Position numbers and translations under genes: made by a program
Part shown: one piece after another, positions 17,748-26,690 of the stretch
Numbering within the stretch: the stretch's first letter is position 1
How the letters are laid out: each line of letters starts with the position of its first letter
Assembly: GCA_025999455.1 (NCBI GenBank)
Contig: AP024683.1
Coordinates: 1,247,501-1,311,500, forward strand
DNA length: 64,000 bases
Direction of reading: 5' to 3'
DNA from: Geminicoccaceae bacterium
Lineage (GTDB): Bacteria; Pseudomonadota; Alphaproteobacteria; Geminicoccales; Geminicoccaceae
The notes under the pieces: model-generated
Told to the model about the DNA's origin: nothing
What the model saw: the letters and a program-made list of their open reading frames with translations, nothing else
Database searches by the model: none

Positions 17748-19133
17748 ATGGCGAACGGGCACCGGTTCCACCCGACGATCCTGCGCGAATACGACATCCG
17801 CGGCATCGTCGGCGAGACGCTGTCGGCTGCCGACGCGCGGGCGATCGGCCGGACCTTCGCGACGCTCGTGCGGCGGTCGGGCGGCCGGCGGATCTGCGTC
17901 GGCCGTGACGGCCGTTTGAGCTCGCCCGAGCTCGCCGAGGCCGTGATCGGAGGGGTGCGGGCGGCCGGTGTGGACGTCGTGAGTCTCGGGCTCGGGCCCA
18001 CGCCGATGATGTATTTCGCCGTGCACGAGCTCGACACCGACGGCGGGATCCAAGTGACCGGCTCGCACAACCCGCCGAGCCACAACGGCTTCAAGATGAT
18101 GCTCGGCAAGGCCTCGTTCTTCGGCGAGCGGATCCGCGAGCTCGGTCGCATGGCCGAGGCCGGCGATTGGGAGACGGGCGAGGGCCGCATCGAGGAGGTC
18201 GACGTCCTCGACCGCTACGTGGACCGGCTCGTGCGCGATTACCACGGCAACCGGCCGCTCGACGTCGTCTGGGACGCCGGCAACGGTGCCGCGGGGCCGG
18301 CCATGGCGCTGCTCGCCCGCCGCTTGCCCGGGCGCCATCATTGCCTCTTCGCCGAGGTCGACGGGCGCTTCCCCAACCACCACCCCGATCCCACCGAGCC
18401 GCACAATCTCGAAGCGCTCATCGCGGCGGTCGCGGCGCGCGGCGCGGAAGTGGGGATCGCCTTCGACGGCGACGGCGACCGGATCGGCGTGGTCGACGGA
18501 CGGGGGCGGATCATCTGGGGCGACCAGCTCTTGATGATCCTGGCAGCCGACCTTTTGGCTCGGCGGCCCGGTGCGACGATCATCGCCGACGTCAAGGCGA
18601 GCCAGACGCTGTTCGACGAGATCGCCCGGCTCGGCGGTCGGCCACTCATGTGGAAGACCGGGCATTCGCTCATCAAGGCCAAGATGGTCGAGACCGGGGC
18701 ACCCCTCTCGGGCGAGATGTCCGGCCACATCTTCTACAAGGACGGCTTCTACGGCCACGACGACGCCCTCTACGTGGCCGTTCGCCTGCTCGACATCCTG
18801 GCCCGCGGCACGCGAACCTTGGCCGAGCTGCGCGATGCCATGCCCGCCACCTTCAGCACGCCCGAAGTCCGGTTCGACTGCCCGGAAGAGCGGAAGTTCG
18901 CGGTCGTGGCCGAGCTCGCCCGGGCGCTCGCGCGCGACGGTGCCGAGGTCGACACGACCGACGGGGTACGCGTGCGCACCCCCGACGGCTGGTGGCTGTT
19001 GCGCGCCTCGAACACCCAGGCGGTGCTCGTGGCCCGCGCCGAAGCGACGAGCGCGGAGGGCCTCGAGCGGCTCAAGGGCGAACTCCGCACACGGCTCCGC
19101 TCACTCGGGATCGAGCCACCGGCGAGTTTTTGA
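17748..19133 (+). CDS. phosphomannomutase/phosphoglucomutase (AlgC/ManB type)
   Basis: 461 residues, alpha-D-phosphohexomutase family. The phosphoserine loop is TGSHNPPSHNGFKM, the metal-binding loop DGDGDRIGVVD, the sugar-binding loop GEMSGHIF and the phosphate-binding C-terminal loop RASNTQAVLV. The length and the LREYDIRGIVG start fit the bifunctional PMM/PGM group that interconverts hexose-1- and -6-phosphates. ATG at 17748 is preceded by GGGGAGG. It would supply glucose-1-phosphate for GalU and mannose-1-phosphate for GDP-mannose. Confidence 0.93.
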   Translation: MANGHRFHPTILREYDIRGIVGETLSAADARAIGRTFATLVRRSGGRRICVGRDGRLSSPELAEAVIGGVRAAGVDVVSLGLGPTPMMYFAVHELDTDGGIQVTGSHNPPSHNGFKMMLGKASFFGERIRELGRMAEAGDWETGEGRIEEVDVLDRYVDRLVRDYHGNRPLDVVWDAGNGAAGPAMALLARRLPGRHHCLFAEVDGRFPNHHPDPTEPHNLEALIAAVAARGAEVGIAFDGDGDRIGVVDGRGRIIWGDQLLMILAADLLARRPGATIIADVKASQTLFDEIARLGGRPLMWKTGHSLIKAKMVETGAPLSGEMSGHIFYKDGFYGHDDALYVAVRLLDILARGTRTLAELRDAMPATFSTPEVRFDCPEERKFAVVAELARALARDGAEVDTTDGVRVRTPDGWWLLRASNTQAVLVARAEATSAEGLERLKGELRTRLRSLGIEPPASF

Positions 19134-19503
19134 GCAGTTTCGATCCGGCCCGTTAACCACCCGTTAAGCCTCCCCCGCTAACGTTCGCGCGAGACGACGG
19201 CCCGGTACGGTGGGCGATCCACCGCCGGTCCGTCGCCGAGCGCGGAGGTGGATGCGGCCGCATGCCGACGGGCGGAACCGGGTCGAGAGCGGGCACGAGG
19301 CCGGCGCACGGGGCGCTCGAAGCCGGGCTGCGGGTCCGCTCGCCAGGCTCCGCCGCCCCCGGGCCCCGGGCCCGGGCGATCGGCGCCTCGACCGTCAGAA
19401 ACGCCTCGAACCGCCTTGCGATGTCCGCGCGGTGGCGACCGCCTGCCGCCTTCTCCTCGTGTGCGCCCGAATCGGGCGCCCGCCCGGTCGGGGTCTCGGC
19501 ACG
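19134..19503. other. 370-base intergenic region before the TPR protein
   Basis: No convincing gene is seen. The left end holds the CtrA-type box and a nearby GCTAACG. The remainder is GC-rich; the frame of the downstream gene is open back to 19210, but the predicted residues are Arg/Pro/Gly-rich and lack any family character, so I treat it as a long untranslated leader or promoter. Runs of C and G at 19355-19378 (cccccgggccccgggcccggg) could fold strongly. Confidence 0.45.
19153..19167 (+). promoter_or_regulatory. CtrA-type binding site (TTAA-N7-TTAA)
   Basis: The sequence TTAACCACCCGTTAA is an exact match to the CtrA full-site consensus TTAA-N7-TTAA, and A/T tetramers are rare in this GC-rich region. 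It lies 20 bases after the mutase stop and 337 bases before the TPR protein start. CtrA is the essential cell-cycle and motility regulator of alphaproteobacteria; its own gene is not in the window. Function here is inferred from the motif alone. Confidence 0.55.
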
Positions 19504-22500
19504 ATGAAGCCGCGGGACCTCGCTGCCGTTGCTCGCCGGCTCCGGCCCGGCGTCGTCGTCCTGCTCGCTTTTCTGTCCTGGATCGCGCCGGTTCGGCCCG
19601 GCACGGCCGAACAAGGCCGCCTGCGCGTCGTCGCCCATCCCGAATTCGCGCGTCTCGTCCTGAAGCCCACGGCCGCCCGCGCCACGGCTCTGGACGTGGC
19701 CGGGGGGGCTGCGCAGCTGCGCCTCGATCGGGCGGTCGCGATCGACGTAGCGGCGGTGCCGGCCGCGGCCCGGTCCTTCCTGCTCGCGGTCGAGGCCCGT
19801 GACGACGGTGCGCGGCTCGCGCTCGCGCTGGCGCCCGACGTCGCGCCCCGCCTGGTCGAGCCCGGGCCCGGCCGGATCGTCCTCGATCTCTCGCGCGAGC
19901 GCCGCGCGCCCGACCCGGCCCGTGCCCAGTCGACTGCCGAGCCGCCGCGGACGCCCGCGGCGTTTCGCGCGCCACCGGTCGAAGCCGATCCGGCTCCACG
20001 GACCCTCCGCGTGCGGCGAGGAAGCCACCCGGGCTTCGAACGGCTCGTGCTCGAGGGACCGGCCGTCGCGGCTCTCGAGTTCCGGGTCGAGGCCGAACAG
20101 GTCGAGATCGCCGGGCCCGCCGATTCGCTCGCGGCCGTCGCGAGCGGTCTGGAGCGCCTCGGTTCGCTCGTGCGACGGGTGACGGTCGAAGACGGGCTCC
20201 TGCGCGCGGAGTTCGCGCCCGGTGCCCGCCTCGTCCGCCGACGGGGCCGAGGCGAGCAGGTCCTGTTCGACATCCACCCGTCCGGCGATCCGAAGCTGCG
20301 CGCCGCCGAGGGCGAGCACGAGGCACCGGGCGGCCGGAAGTCGACCGAGGTTCCGACGCCGCCCAAGGTCGCGGCCGCGAGCGGCGAGGTCGCGCCTGGC
20401 CCGACCGGCGCGGCTGCGGATTGTGCGGGCGCGCGCGGGACGAGCGAACTCTGTGTCGCGATCCGCGCGACCGCCGAGAGCGCGGAAGTAGTGCTGGACG
20501 TGCAGCCGCGGCCGGGTGCGGCCGTCTTCTGGCGGGCGGGAGCTCTCTGGGTCGTGCTCGACCGCCCCGGCGACGGGGTCGAGACCCGCGTCACCGCCTC
20601 CGCGGGCGAGGCGCTGGTCCGAGGGGTGTCACAGGAACCCCATCCCACTGCGACCCTTCTCCGCTTCGATACCCTCGGGCCCGTTCGAGCCGACGCGGAG
20701 CCGAGCCCCCGCGGCTGGGTTCTGCGCGTGCGTCCCGCCGAGGCCGAACCGACCGTCGAGCCGACCCGGATCGTCCGGCTCGAGACCGAGAAAGCGCTCG
20801 CGATCGAAGCGGATGCCCGGCTCGTCGCGCTACCGGCGGCGCTTCTCGGCGGCGAGGTCACGGTCCTCGCGGCCCACGAGAAGCTCGACGGTGTGGGGCC
20901 CCGGCGTTTCGTCGACCTCGAATTCCTCCCGGCCACGCAAGGTGTGGCTTGGCGCGCGGTGAGCGACGATCTGCGGGCCCGGCGGATCGGCGATCGCTGG
21001 ATCCTCGACCGCCCGGGTGGTCTGCGCCTTGCACCGCTCGACGAAGCTGCCGGCGGCGCTGCGGATCCCGCCTCGTCCCGGATCGAGGCATCCGGCGATA
21101 CGGCGAACCGGTCCGACGCGGCTGCCGGGCCGGCGCGGGTCGAGCGGATCCCACCCGGTCGAGTCGGTCCGACGGCTCCTTCGGGCAGCGAGGCGTCGGC
21201 GCTCGCCGCAGCCGACGAACGCGGCGCAGCGGCCGACCGAACGGTTGGGGAACGAGGTGCCGCCCTTCCTGGAAGACCCGCCGGCGATCGTTCGACCTCG
21301 GCGCCGGCTGCGCATGGACCGCCGACGTCGGTCGCCGGCACGGGACCGGCGCCGAAGACCGCCCCGTCTCCCGAAAGATCGCCTTCCGTCGCGCCCGCGG
21401 CGGCCGGACGCGAGCCGCCCGGAACGGTGGCGGATACGTCCGAGCCACCGATCGGCCTCGTCCGCTTCGGCGATCCGACGAAAGCGGGTCTCGGCAGCTC
21501 GATGCCTGAGCTCCTCGAACGACGGGCCGGTGCCGATCCGCATGCGCGGGCGGCGATCGACCGCGAGCTCGCCCGCGCGGCCCTGGCGCAGGGGCGGGCC
21601 GCGGAAGCGCTCGCGTTCCTGGGCGAACCGGCGGCTGCGTCGGACCCGGCGGCCGAGCCTCCCGCCCATCCCTCGACCCGTGCGCTCACCGGCGTGGCCG
21701 CGATCCTCTCGGACCGGTTGGCCGCCGGCGAGCGGCTGCTCGACGATCCGCGGTACTCGGCCGATACGGAAGTGGCCCTCTGGCGGGCCGTCGCCGCGGC
21801 CCGTGCCGCCGATTGGCCGCGCGCCGGCCGGGCGCTCGCCGCGAGCGGCCGCGTCTTCCAGAGCTATCCGCCGGCCCTTCAGGTCCGTCTGGCGCCGATC
21901 CTGGCGAGAGCGCTCGTGGAGGACGGCAAGTCGGCGGCGGCGCTGGCACTCGTCGATCTCGCCCGGCGGCAGGACCCGGGTCCGCGCGAGGCGGCGCGAC
22001 TCTCTCTGGTCGAGGGCCTGGCTCTCCTCGCCCAGGGCGCGCGCGAGGCTGCCGCGGCGTCGTTCCGGGCGGCCGAAAGCGGCGATGCGGTGAGTGCGGT
22101 CGAAGCGCGCTACCGGTTGGTACGGCTCGCGGCCGAAGCCGAGCGCTGGAGCCCGGAGGCGCTGCTGGCCGAGCTCGGCCGCCAACGACTCCTCTGGCGC
22201 GACCACCCGGCCGAACCGGAACTGCTCGCCGATCTCGCCGAGCTCGGCGCGACCGCCGGCCGGTACGGAGAGGCGCTGGCGCTCGCCACCGAGCTCCTCG
22301 CCCGACATCCGGGGGCGGCGCGCGTGCGCAGGTTGGCCGAGCGGCGGCGCGATTGGCTCCGGGCCGCACTCGAGGGCGGCGCCGAGGGCCCCGCCGAGGC
22401 GTTGCGTGCCTTGCGGATGCTGCGGACCCACGCCGAGCTGTTGCCGGAGGGCGAGGCCGGCGCCGCCCTCGTACACCGAGTGGCGAAACGGCTCGCAACA

Positions 22501-23094
22501 GCTGGCCTGCCCGGATCGGCCGCGTCGGTTCTCGTCGAGCACGCCCTGCCGCTGCTTTCCGGTCCGGCCCGAACAGACCTCGTCCTCGAGGCGGCCGACC
22601 TCCGACTGCGGGCCGGCGAACGCGACGGCGCCCTGGCCCTGCTCGATGCCGAAGCGGGCTCGGAGAAGGCCGATCCGGCGATCCGCGCGCGGCTCGAGGC
22701 CTTGCGCCGAGCCGCGCGTGGCCCCGAGCCTGCGGCGGTCGCGAGCCCGGGCGTCGACCCCACGGCCCGCGCGCGCTTCGAAGCCGGCTGGCGGGAGCGC
22801 GACTGGCGGGCGGTCGCGGAGGCCGGAACGAGCCTCCTCGCGCGCGGTCTCCCCTCGGATCCGGGGACACGCCTCGTGGCGCTCCGAGTGGCGGTGGCTC
22901 TGGCCGCCGACGGCAAGCCCGAACGGGCACGTGAGCTCGTCGCGCGCTTCGGCCTCCAGGAGGACGAGGCGGCGCACCGCGTGATCGGCTTGCTCGACGC
23001 GTCGGCCCCCCTCGCGGGTGACGCCCTCCAGGTGGCGTCGGCGGTCGACGGCGAGCTCGCGAAACTGCGGGCCGGGCTCGGTCGCGACCGGTGA
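19504..23094 (+). CDS. large periplasmic AMIN-like/TPR repeat protein
   Basis: 1,196 residues, unrecognised as a named gene. A signal peptide (PGVVVLLAFLSWIAPVRPGTAE) sends it to the periplasm. Two related modules follow, each with an HP-x-F-x-R-L-V-L core: VAHPEFARLVL near residue 45 and SHPGFERLVLEG near residue 180; this resembles the AMIN-type cores of envelope proteins. A low-complexity Ala/Pro/Ser linker spans about 540-640. The C-terminal half is helical, with TPR-like repeats (AALAQGRAAEALAFLGEP, then ALALVDLARRQD and similar). Such proteins act as scaffolds in cell-envelope or motility complexes; the CtrA-type box upstream fits that. Its stop is 8 bases from the convergent galE stop. 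Confidence 0.7.
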   Translation: MKPRDLAAVARRLRPGVVVLLAFLSWIAPVRPGTAEQGRLRVVAHPEFARLVLKPTAARATALDVAGGAAQLRLDRAVAIDVAAVPAAARSFLLAVEARDDGARLALALAPDVAPRLVEPGPGRIVLDLSRERRAPDPARAQSTAEPPRTPAAFRAPPVEADPAPRTLRVRRGSHPGFERLVLEGPAVAALEFRVEAEQVEIAGPADSLAAVASGLERLGSLVRRVTVEDGLLRAEFAPGARLVRRRGRGEQVLFDIHPSGDPKLRAAEGEHEAPGGRKSTEVPTPPKVAAASGEVAPGPTGAAADCAGARGTSELCVAIRATAESAEVVLDVQPRPGAAVFWRAGALWVVLDRPGDGVETRVTASAGEALVRGVSQEPHPTATLLRFDTLGPVRADAEPSPRGWVLRVRPAEAEPTVEPTRIVRLETEKALAIEADARLVALPAALLGGEVTVLAAHEKLDGVGPRRFVDLEFLPATQGVAWRAVSDDLRARRIGDRWILDRPGGLRLAPLDEAAGGAADPASSRIEASGDTANRSDAAAGPARVERIPPGRVGPTAPSGSEASALAAADERGAAADRTVGERGAALPGRPAGDRSTSAPAAHGPPTSVAGTGPAPKTAPSPERSPSVAPAAAGREPPGTVADTSEPPIGLVRFGDPTKAGLGSSMPELLERRAGADPHARAAIDRELARAALAQGRAAEALAFLGEPAAASDPAAEPPAHPSTRALTGVAAILSDRLAAGERLLDDPRYSADTEVALWRAVAAARAADWPRAGRALAASGRVFQSYPPALQVRLAPILARALVEDGKSAAALALVDLARRQDPGPREAARLSLVEGLALLAQGAREAAAASFRAAESGDAVSAVEARYRLVRLAAEAERWSPEALLAELGRQRLLWRDHPAEPELLADLAELGATAGRYGEALALATELLARHPGAARVRRLAERRRDWLRAALEGGAEGPAEALRALRMLRTHAELLPEGEAGAALVHRVAKRLATAGLPGSAASVLVEHALPLLSGPARTDLVLEAADLRLRAGERDGALALLDAEAGSEKADPAIRARLEALRRAARGPEPAAVASPGVDPTARARFEAGWRERDWRAVAEAGTSLLARGLPSDPGTRLVALRVAVALAADGKPERARELVARFGLQEDEAAHRVIGLLDASAPLAGDALQVASAVDGELAKLRAGLGRDR

Positions 23095-23102
23095 CGCGGC
23101 GA

Positions 23103-24107
23103 TCAGGCCGTCCCCGCCTCGGCCGACGAGCGGCGCTGCCAGGCGAGGGCGTGCGCAACGATCAGGTCGAGATCGTCGTAGCGCGGGCGCCAGCCGAGAA
23201 GTTCCCGGATCCGCGAGGCATCCGCCACGACCTCGGAAGGATCTCCGGGACGACGCGGCGCCGGTCGGGTCGGGATCGGACGCCCGCTCACCCGTTCGAC
23301 CGCCGCGATCACCTGCCGCACCGAGAAGCCACGGCCGTAGCCGCAGTTGAGAACGCAGCTCGCACCCCCGGCCAAGAGATGGTCGAGGGCCGCGCGGTGC
23401 GCCTCGGCGAGATCGCTCACGTGGACGAAATCGCGCACCGCGGTGCCGTCCACCGTCGGGTGGTCGGTTCCGAAGATCGGGACCTCGCTGCGCGCGCCGA
23501 AGGCTACGTCGAGCGCCACGCGCAGGAGATGCGCCGGTCCCGTTTCCGTTTGCCCGGCGCGGCCGGCCGGGTCGGCGCCGGCGACGTTGAAATAGCGGAG
23601 GATCAGGAACGGAAGGTCGTGGGCCGCGGCGGCATCCCGCAGCAGCCGTTCGACCATGAGCTTCGACGCGCCATAAGGGTTGATCGGGTTGGTGGGCGCA
23701 TCCTCGCGCACCGGCGAGGCGGGCGGGATGCCGTAGACCGCCGCCGTCGAGGACAGGACGAAAGCGGCGACGCCGTGGCCGACGCAGGCCTCGACGAGGC
23801 CGAGCGAGGCGGCGAGGTTGTTCACGTAGTAGGGCAGCGGGTGGCGGAGGCTCGCCGGGGCCACGATCGAGGCGGCGAGGTGGACGACCGCCACGATGTC
23901 GTACCGGCGCAAGACCGACGCCACGAGCGCCCGATCGCCGACGTCGCCCACCACGAGCGCGCAGTCGCGGTGCAGAGGCCTGAGCCGGCCCGTGCTCAGA
24001 TCGTCGAGCACGACGATCGGCCAGCCGGCGGCGCGCAGGGCCAGGACGACGTGCGAGCCGATGTAGCCGGCCCCGCCCGTGACGAGGACGCTCCCCGGCG
24101 CGCTCAC
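23103..24107 (-). CDS. galE: UDP-glucose 4-epimerase GalE
   Basis: 334 residues. Interconverts UDP-glucose and UDP-galactose using bound NAD+. Short-chain dehydrogenase fold: VLVTGGAGYIGSH at the N-terminus, SSTAAVYG with the catalytic Ser/Thr, YGASKLMVE with the Tyr-xxx-Lys pair, then RYFNVAGADP and a C-terminal LGWRP. The GTG at 24107 is chosen because it opens the family N-terminus and has a GGGGGG-rich ribosome-binding site; an upstream ATG at 24314 would add 69 unconserved residues. Sits beside the exopolysaccharide island, divergent from the export lipoprotein gene. Confidence 0.94.
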   Translation of the reverse strand: MSAPGSVLVTGGAGYIGSHVVLALRAAGWPIVVLDDLSTGRLRPLHRDCALVVGDVGDRALVASVLRRYDIVAVVHLAASIVAPASLRHPLPYYVNNLAASLGLVEACVGHGVAAFVLSSTAAVYGIPPASPVREDAPTNPINPYGASKLMVERLLRDAAAAHDLPFLILRYFNVAGADPAGRAGQTETGPAHLLRVALDVAFGARSEVPIFGTDHPTVDGTAVRDFVHVSDLAEAHRAALDHLLAGGASCVLNCGYGRGFSVRQVIAAVERVSGRPIPTRPAPRRPGDPSEVVADASRIRELLGWRPRYDDLDLIVAHALAWQRRSSAEAGTA

Positions 24108-24463
24108 CCGACCCCCCCGATTTGCTGGGCGAAGCCTGAACGGGGCGCGCACAGCTCGTCGGGGGCCACGCCCGGCTCGTCTCCGCTGTGCGAGAATGGA
24201 CATCCTTGGTTGAACCGATGTTCCAAGCTGAAAAACTCCAAAGCTTCCAGATCTGTCCTTGGGAGAGGGTTTCGACGAGGAGCAGATAGCAAACCTCGAA
24301 GAGAAAATAGGCAAGAATGTTCGCCATGATGTTTCCAGGTACGCCGGGAATTCGGTCTGGCAACTTGAGGGGGCGACGATAATATGGCATTCGTTTCAGC
24401 CGAGGTTGGACAGCGCGTGGGCGAGTGCGCGGAGCGAGTTCGCGTGGTGCTCGGGAGTGCAGG
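24108..24463. promoter_or_regulatory. 356-base divergent intergenic region upstream of the exopolysaccharide operon
   Basis: Lies between galE (minus) and the export lipoprotein (plus) and must hold promoters for both. Its middle (about 24200-24390) has clearly more A and T than the flanking genes. I searched for a sigma-54 promoter that PrsR could use and found only near misses with wrong spacing. On the minus strand a short hydrophobic frame starts at 24390 (MPYYRRPLK, then IMANILAYFLFEVCYLLLVE) and runs out of frame into galE; I do not recognise it. Confidence 0.45.
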
Positions 24464-25105
24464 GTGTTCGCAAGGGGGAAGAGCTGGTGGGCAGCCGTTC
24501 GAGCCGCCATGGCGCTCTTGGGCGCGCTCGTGGCGGCCGCCTGTTCGAGCCTGCCCGAGGCACCGATCGAGCCCGAGCTCGTCGACCCGCCCGCGGGGTC
24601 GGCCGCCTACCGAATCGCCGCCGGTGACGATCTGCAAATCTTCGTTTGGCAAGACCGCGATCTTTCGCTGAAGGTGCGGGTCCGTCCCGATGGGCGGATC
24701 TCGATGCCCCTCCTCGCGGATGTCGAGGCGGCGGGCAAGACGCCGGCCGAGCTCGGCCGCGAATTGGAGCGGCGCCTGGCCGAGTTCGTCCAGCGGCCGC
24801 TCGTCACGGTCGTCGTGACCGACTTTTCGGGGCCGCTCGAGCAACAGATCCGCGTGGTGGGCGAGGCCGTGAAGCCGCAGAGCCTGCCCTGGCGGCCGGG
24901 CATGACGGTGCTGGATGCGGTCATCGCGGTGGGCGGGCTCACCGCCTTCGCCGACGGCAATCGCACGGTGCTCGTCCGGCGCGGTCCGGAGGGACCGCAG
25001 CGCTACCGGGTCCGCGTGGCCGATCTCCTGCGGGAGGGCGACATGGCCGCCAACGTCAAACTGGCACCGGGTGACGTGCTGGTCGTGCCCGAAGCGATCT
25101 TCTGA
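24464..25105 (+). CDS. XrtA-type polysaccharide export lipoprotein (Wza-like)
   Basis: 213 residues. Outer-membrane polysaccharide-export protein with the Poly_export and SLBB domains: YRIAAGDDLQIFVWQDRDLS, VRPDGRISMPLLADVEAAG, then IRVVGEAVKPQSLPWRPGMT and LAPGDVLVVPE. The short length matches the PEP-CTERM/XrtA-associated export family (TIGR03027 type) rather than full-length Wza. The GTG at 24464 is chosen: GGGAG lies six bases upstream and it yields a lipoprotein signal with basic residues and lipobox AAAC; the ATG at 24509 would leave no basic n-region. First gene of the island's plus-strand operon; seven bases precede the chain-length gene. Confidence 0.88.
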   Translation: MFARGKSWWAAVRAAMALLGALVAAACSSLPEAPIEPELVDPPAGSAAYRIAAGDDLQIFVWQDRDLSLKVRVRPDGRISMPLLADVEAAGKTPAELGRELERRLAEFVQRPLVTVVVTDFSGPLEQQIRVVGEAVKPQSLPWRPGMTVLDAVIAVGGLTAFADGNRTVLVRRGPEGPQRYRVRVADLLREGDMAANVKLAPGDVLVVPEAIF

Positions 25106-25112
25106 GGGCGCC

Positions 25113-26690
25113 GTGCAGCAGACCCTGGAGCAACTCCAAGACTTTCTCCGGCTCGCATGGCGCGGACGGTGGACCTGCCTCGCCGTGGCTTGGGCGGTGG
25201 CGCTGCTCGCTTGTCTCGTGATCGTGCTCCTGCCGAGCCGCTACGAGAGTACGGCCCGGATCTACGCCGACACGGACGGCATGCTCGGCCCGCTCTTGAG
25301 GGGCATCACGGTCGAGACCGACCTCACTCGGCAGCTCGACGTCATGCAGCGCACGATCTTGAGCCGGCCGAACCTGGAGCGGGTGATCGACCGTTCCGGT
25401 CTCGCGAGCCGGGCGCCCGACCCGATCGCGCGCGAGCGCCTGATCGCCGAGCTGCGGTCGGGCATCCGGGTCACCTCGCAGGGCTGGAACCTGTTCACGG
25501 TCGCCTATCGCGACCGCGATCCGGCCGCCGCGCAGCGCGTGGTGGCCGCTCTCCTCGAGATCTTCGTCGCGACCAATCTCGGCGTCAGTCGGGAGGAACT
25601 CGAGGTCGCCCGGAGGTTCATCGACGAGCAGATCGCGATCCAGGGCCGCGCGCTCGACGAGGCCGAGCGGAAGCTCGCCGATTTCCAGAAGCGCTACGCG
25701 GGCACTCTGCCCGGTGAGCAGGGCTATTTCGCGAGCTTGCTGGACGCCCGTCGGCAGATCGCCGAGATCCGTCGCGACCTGGACGGGGCGCGCGCCGAGC
25801 AGGCGGCCCTCCAGCGCCAGCTCGCCGGCGTCCCGCCGACCGTGAGTGCCGCGCGCGCGGCGGCGAGCGGGCTCGGCGAAGGCCGCCGCATCGCCGACGA
25901 GCTCGCGCTTCTCCGGCGCCGGCTCGTCGAGCTCAAAGCGCGCTACACCGATCGGCATCCCGACGTGCTCGCCACCGAAGAGGCGATCGCGGCGCTCGAG
26001 GGGCGGGCGGCCGGCGCCGGGGACGGCACGGTCGCGACCACGGTTTCCAACCCCGTTTACGAGCAGATCCGGGTGCAGATCGCCCAGAAGGAGGCCGAGA
26101 TCGCCAACCACGAGAGCCGCCTCGCGCGCGCCGAGGCCGAGCTCGCGCGACTCGAAGCGCAGGGCCGGACGATGCCCGAGACCGAGGCCGAGCTCAAAAG
26201 GCTCACCCGCGACTACGAGGTCATCAAGCGCAATTACGACGAGCTCTTGGCGCGGCGCGAGGCGGCCCGGATCGCCCAGGAGGTCGACGCGCGGACCGAC
26301 CGGGTGAGCTTCCGGGTCGTCGAGCCGCCCACTGCCCCGCTCGTGCCGGCGAGCCCGCCGCGTCTCTTGATGCTCGCCGCCGTGCCGGTGCTCGCCGGGG
26401 CGGCGGGGGTCGGGACGGTGATGCTGCGCGGCCTCGTCCTCGATCCCTTCGGCAGTGTGCGCAAGCTGCAGCGCGCCTACCCGCTCAAGGTGTTGGGCGC
26501 GGTGAGCGAAGTCGTGACCCCGGACGTGCGGGCGCGCCGGCGCCTGAACGACGCCGTGTTCGCCGCCGCGACCGGCCTTCTGTTCGCCCTCGTGGTCGGT
26601 GTCGCCGTGGCCGAACGGTTGCAGCTCGTGGCGCCGTTGCGCACCCTCCTCGTCCAACAGCTGGCCGGGACGGGAGGCACACGAGCGTGA
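25113..26690 (+). CDS. XrtA-type polysaccharide chain-length determinant (Wzz/GumC-like)
   Basis: 525 residues. Inner-membrane polysaccharide co-polymerase: an N-terminal span (CLAVAWAVALLACLVIVLLP), a Wzz domain (SRYESTARIYADTDGMLGPLLRG), a long periplasmic coiled-coil region (about 170-400), and a second membrane span near 420, followed by a third hydrophobic segment near 480-500. This is the TIGR03007 arrangement for PEP-CTERM/XrtA exopolysaccharide loci. It sets chain length together with the tyrosine kinase that follows. GTG start; the stop overlaps the GTG start of the next gene (GTGA). Confidence 0.9.
   Translation: MQQTLEQLQDFLRLAWRGRWTCLAVAWAVALLACLVIVLLPSRYESTARIYADTDGMLGPLLRGITVETDLTRQLDVMQRTILSRPNLERVIDRSGLASRAPDPIARERLIAELRSGIRVTSQGWNLFTVAYRDRDPAAAQRVVAALLEIFVATNLGVSREELEVARRFIDEQIAIQGRALDEAERKLADFQKRYAGTLPGEQGYFASLLDARRQIAEIRRDLDGARAEQAALQRQLAGVPPTVSAARAAASGLGEGRRIADELALLRRRLVELKARYTDRHPDVLATEEAIAALEGRAAGAGDGTVATTVSNPVYEQIRVQIAQKEAEIANHESRLARAEAELARLEAQGRTMPETEAELKRLTRDYEVIKRNYDELLARREAARIAQEVDARTDRVSFRVVEPPTAPLVPASPPRLLMLAAVPVLAGAAGVGTVMLRGLVLDPFGSVRKLQRAYPLKVLGAVSEVVTPDVRARRRLNDAVFAAATGLLFALVVGVAVAERLQLVAPLRTLLVQQLAGTGGTRA

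Noticed and set aside
19210-19503. 98-residue N-terminal extension of the TPR protein
   Set aside because: Arg/Pro/Gly-rich, would bury the signal peptide; ATG 19504 gives a normal secreted protein.
24384-24400. Possible sigma-54 promoter (TGGCATTCGTTTCAGC) upstream of the exopolysaccharide operon
   Set aside because: GG to GC spacing is 11 rather than 10 and the -12 part does not match TTGC.
20830-24510. 1,226-codon minus-strand frame over the TPR protein and galE
   Set aside because: Out-of-frame shadow; only its first ~60 residues lie outside genes and are discussed separately.
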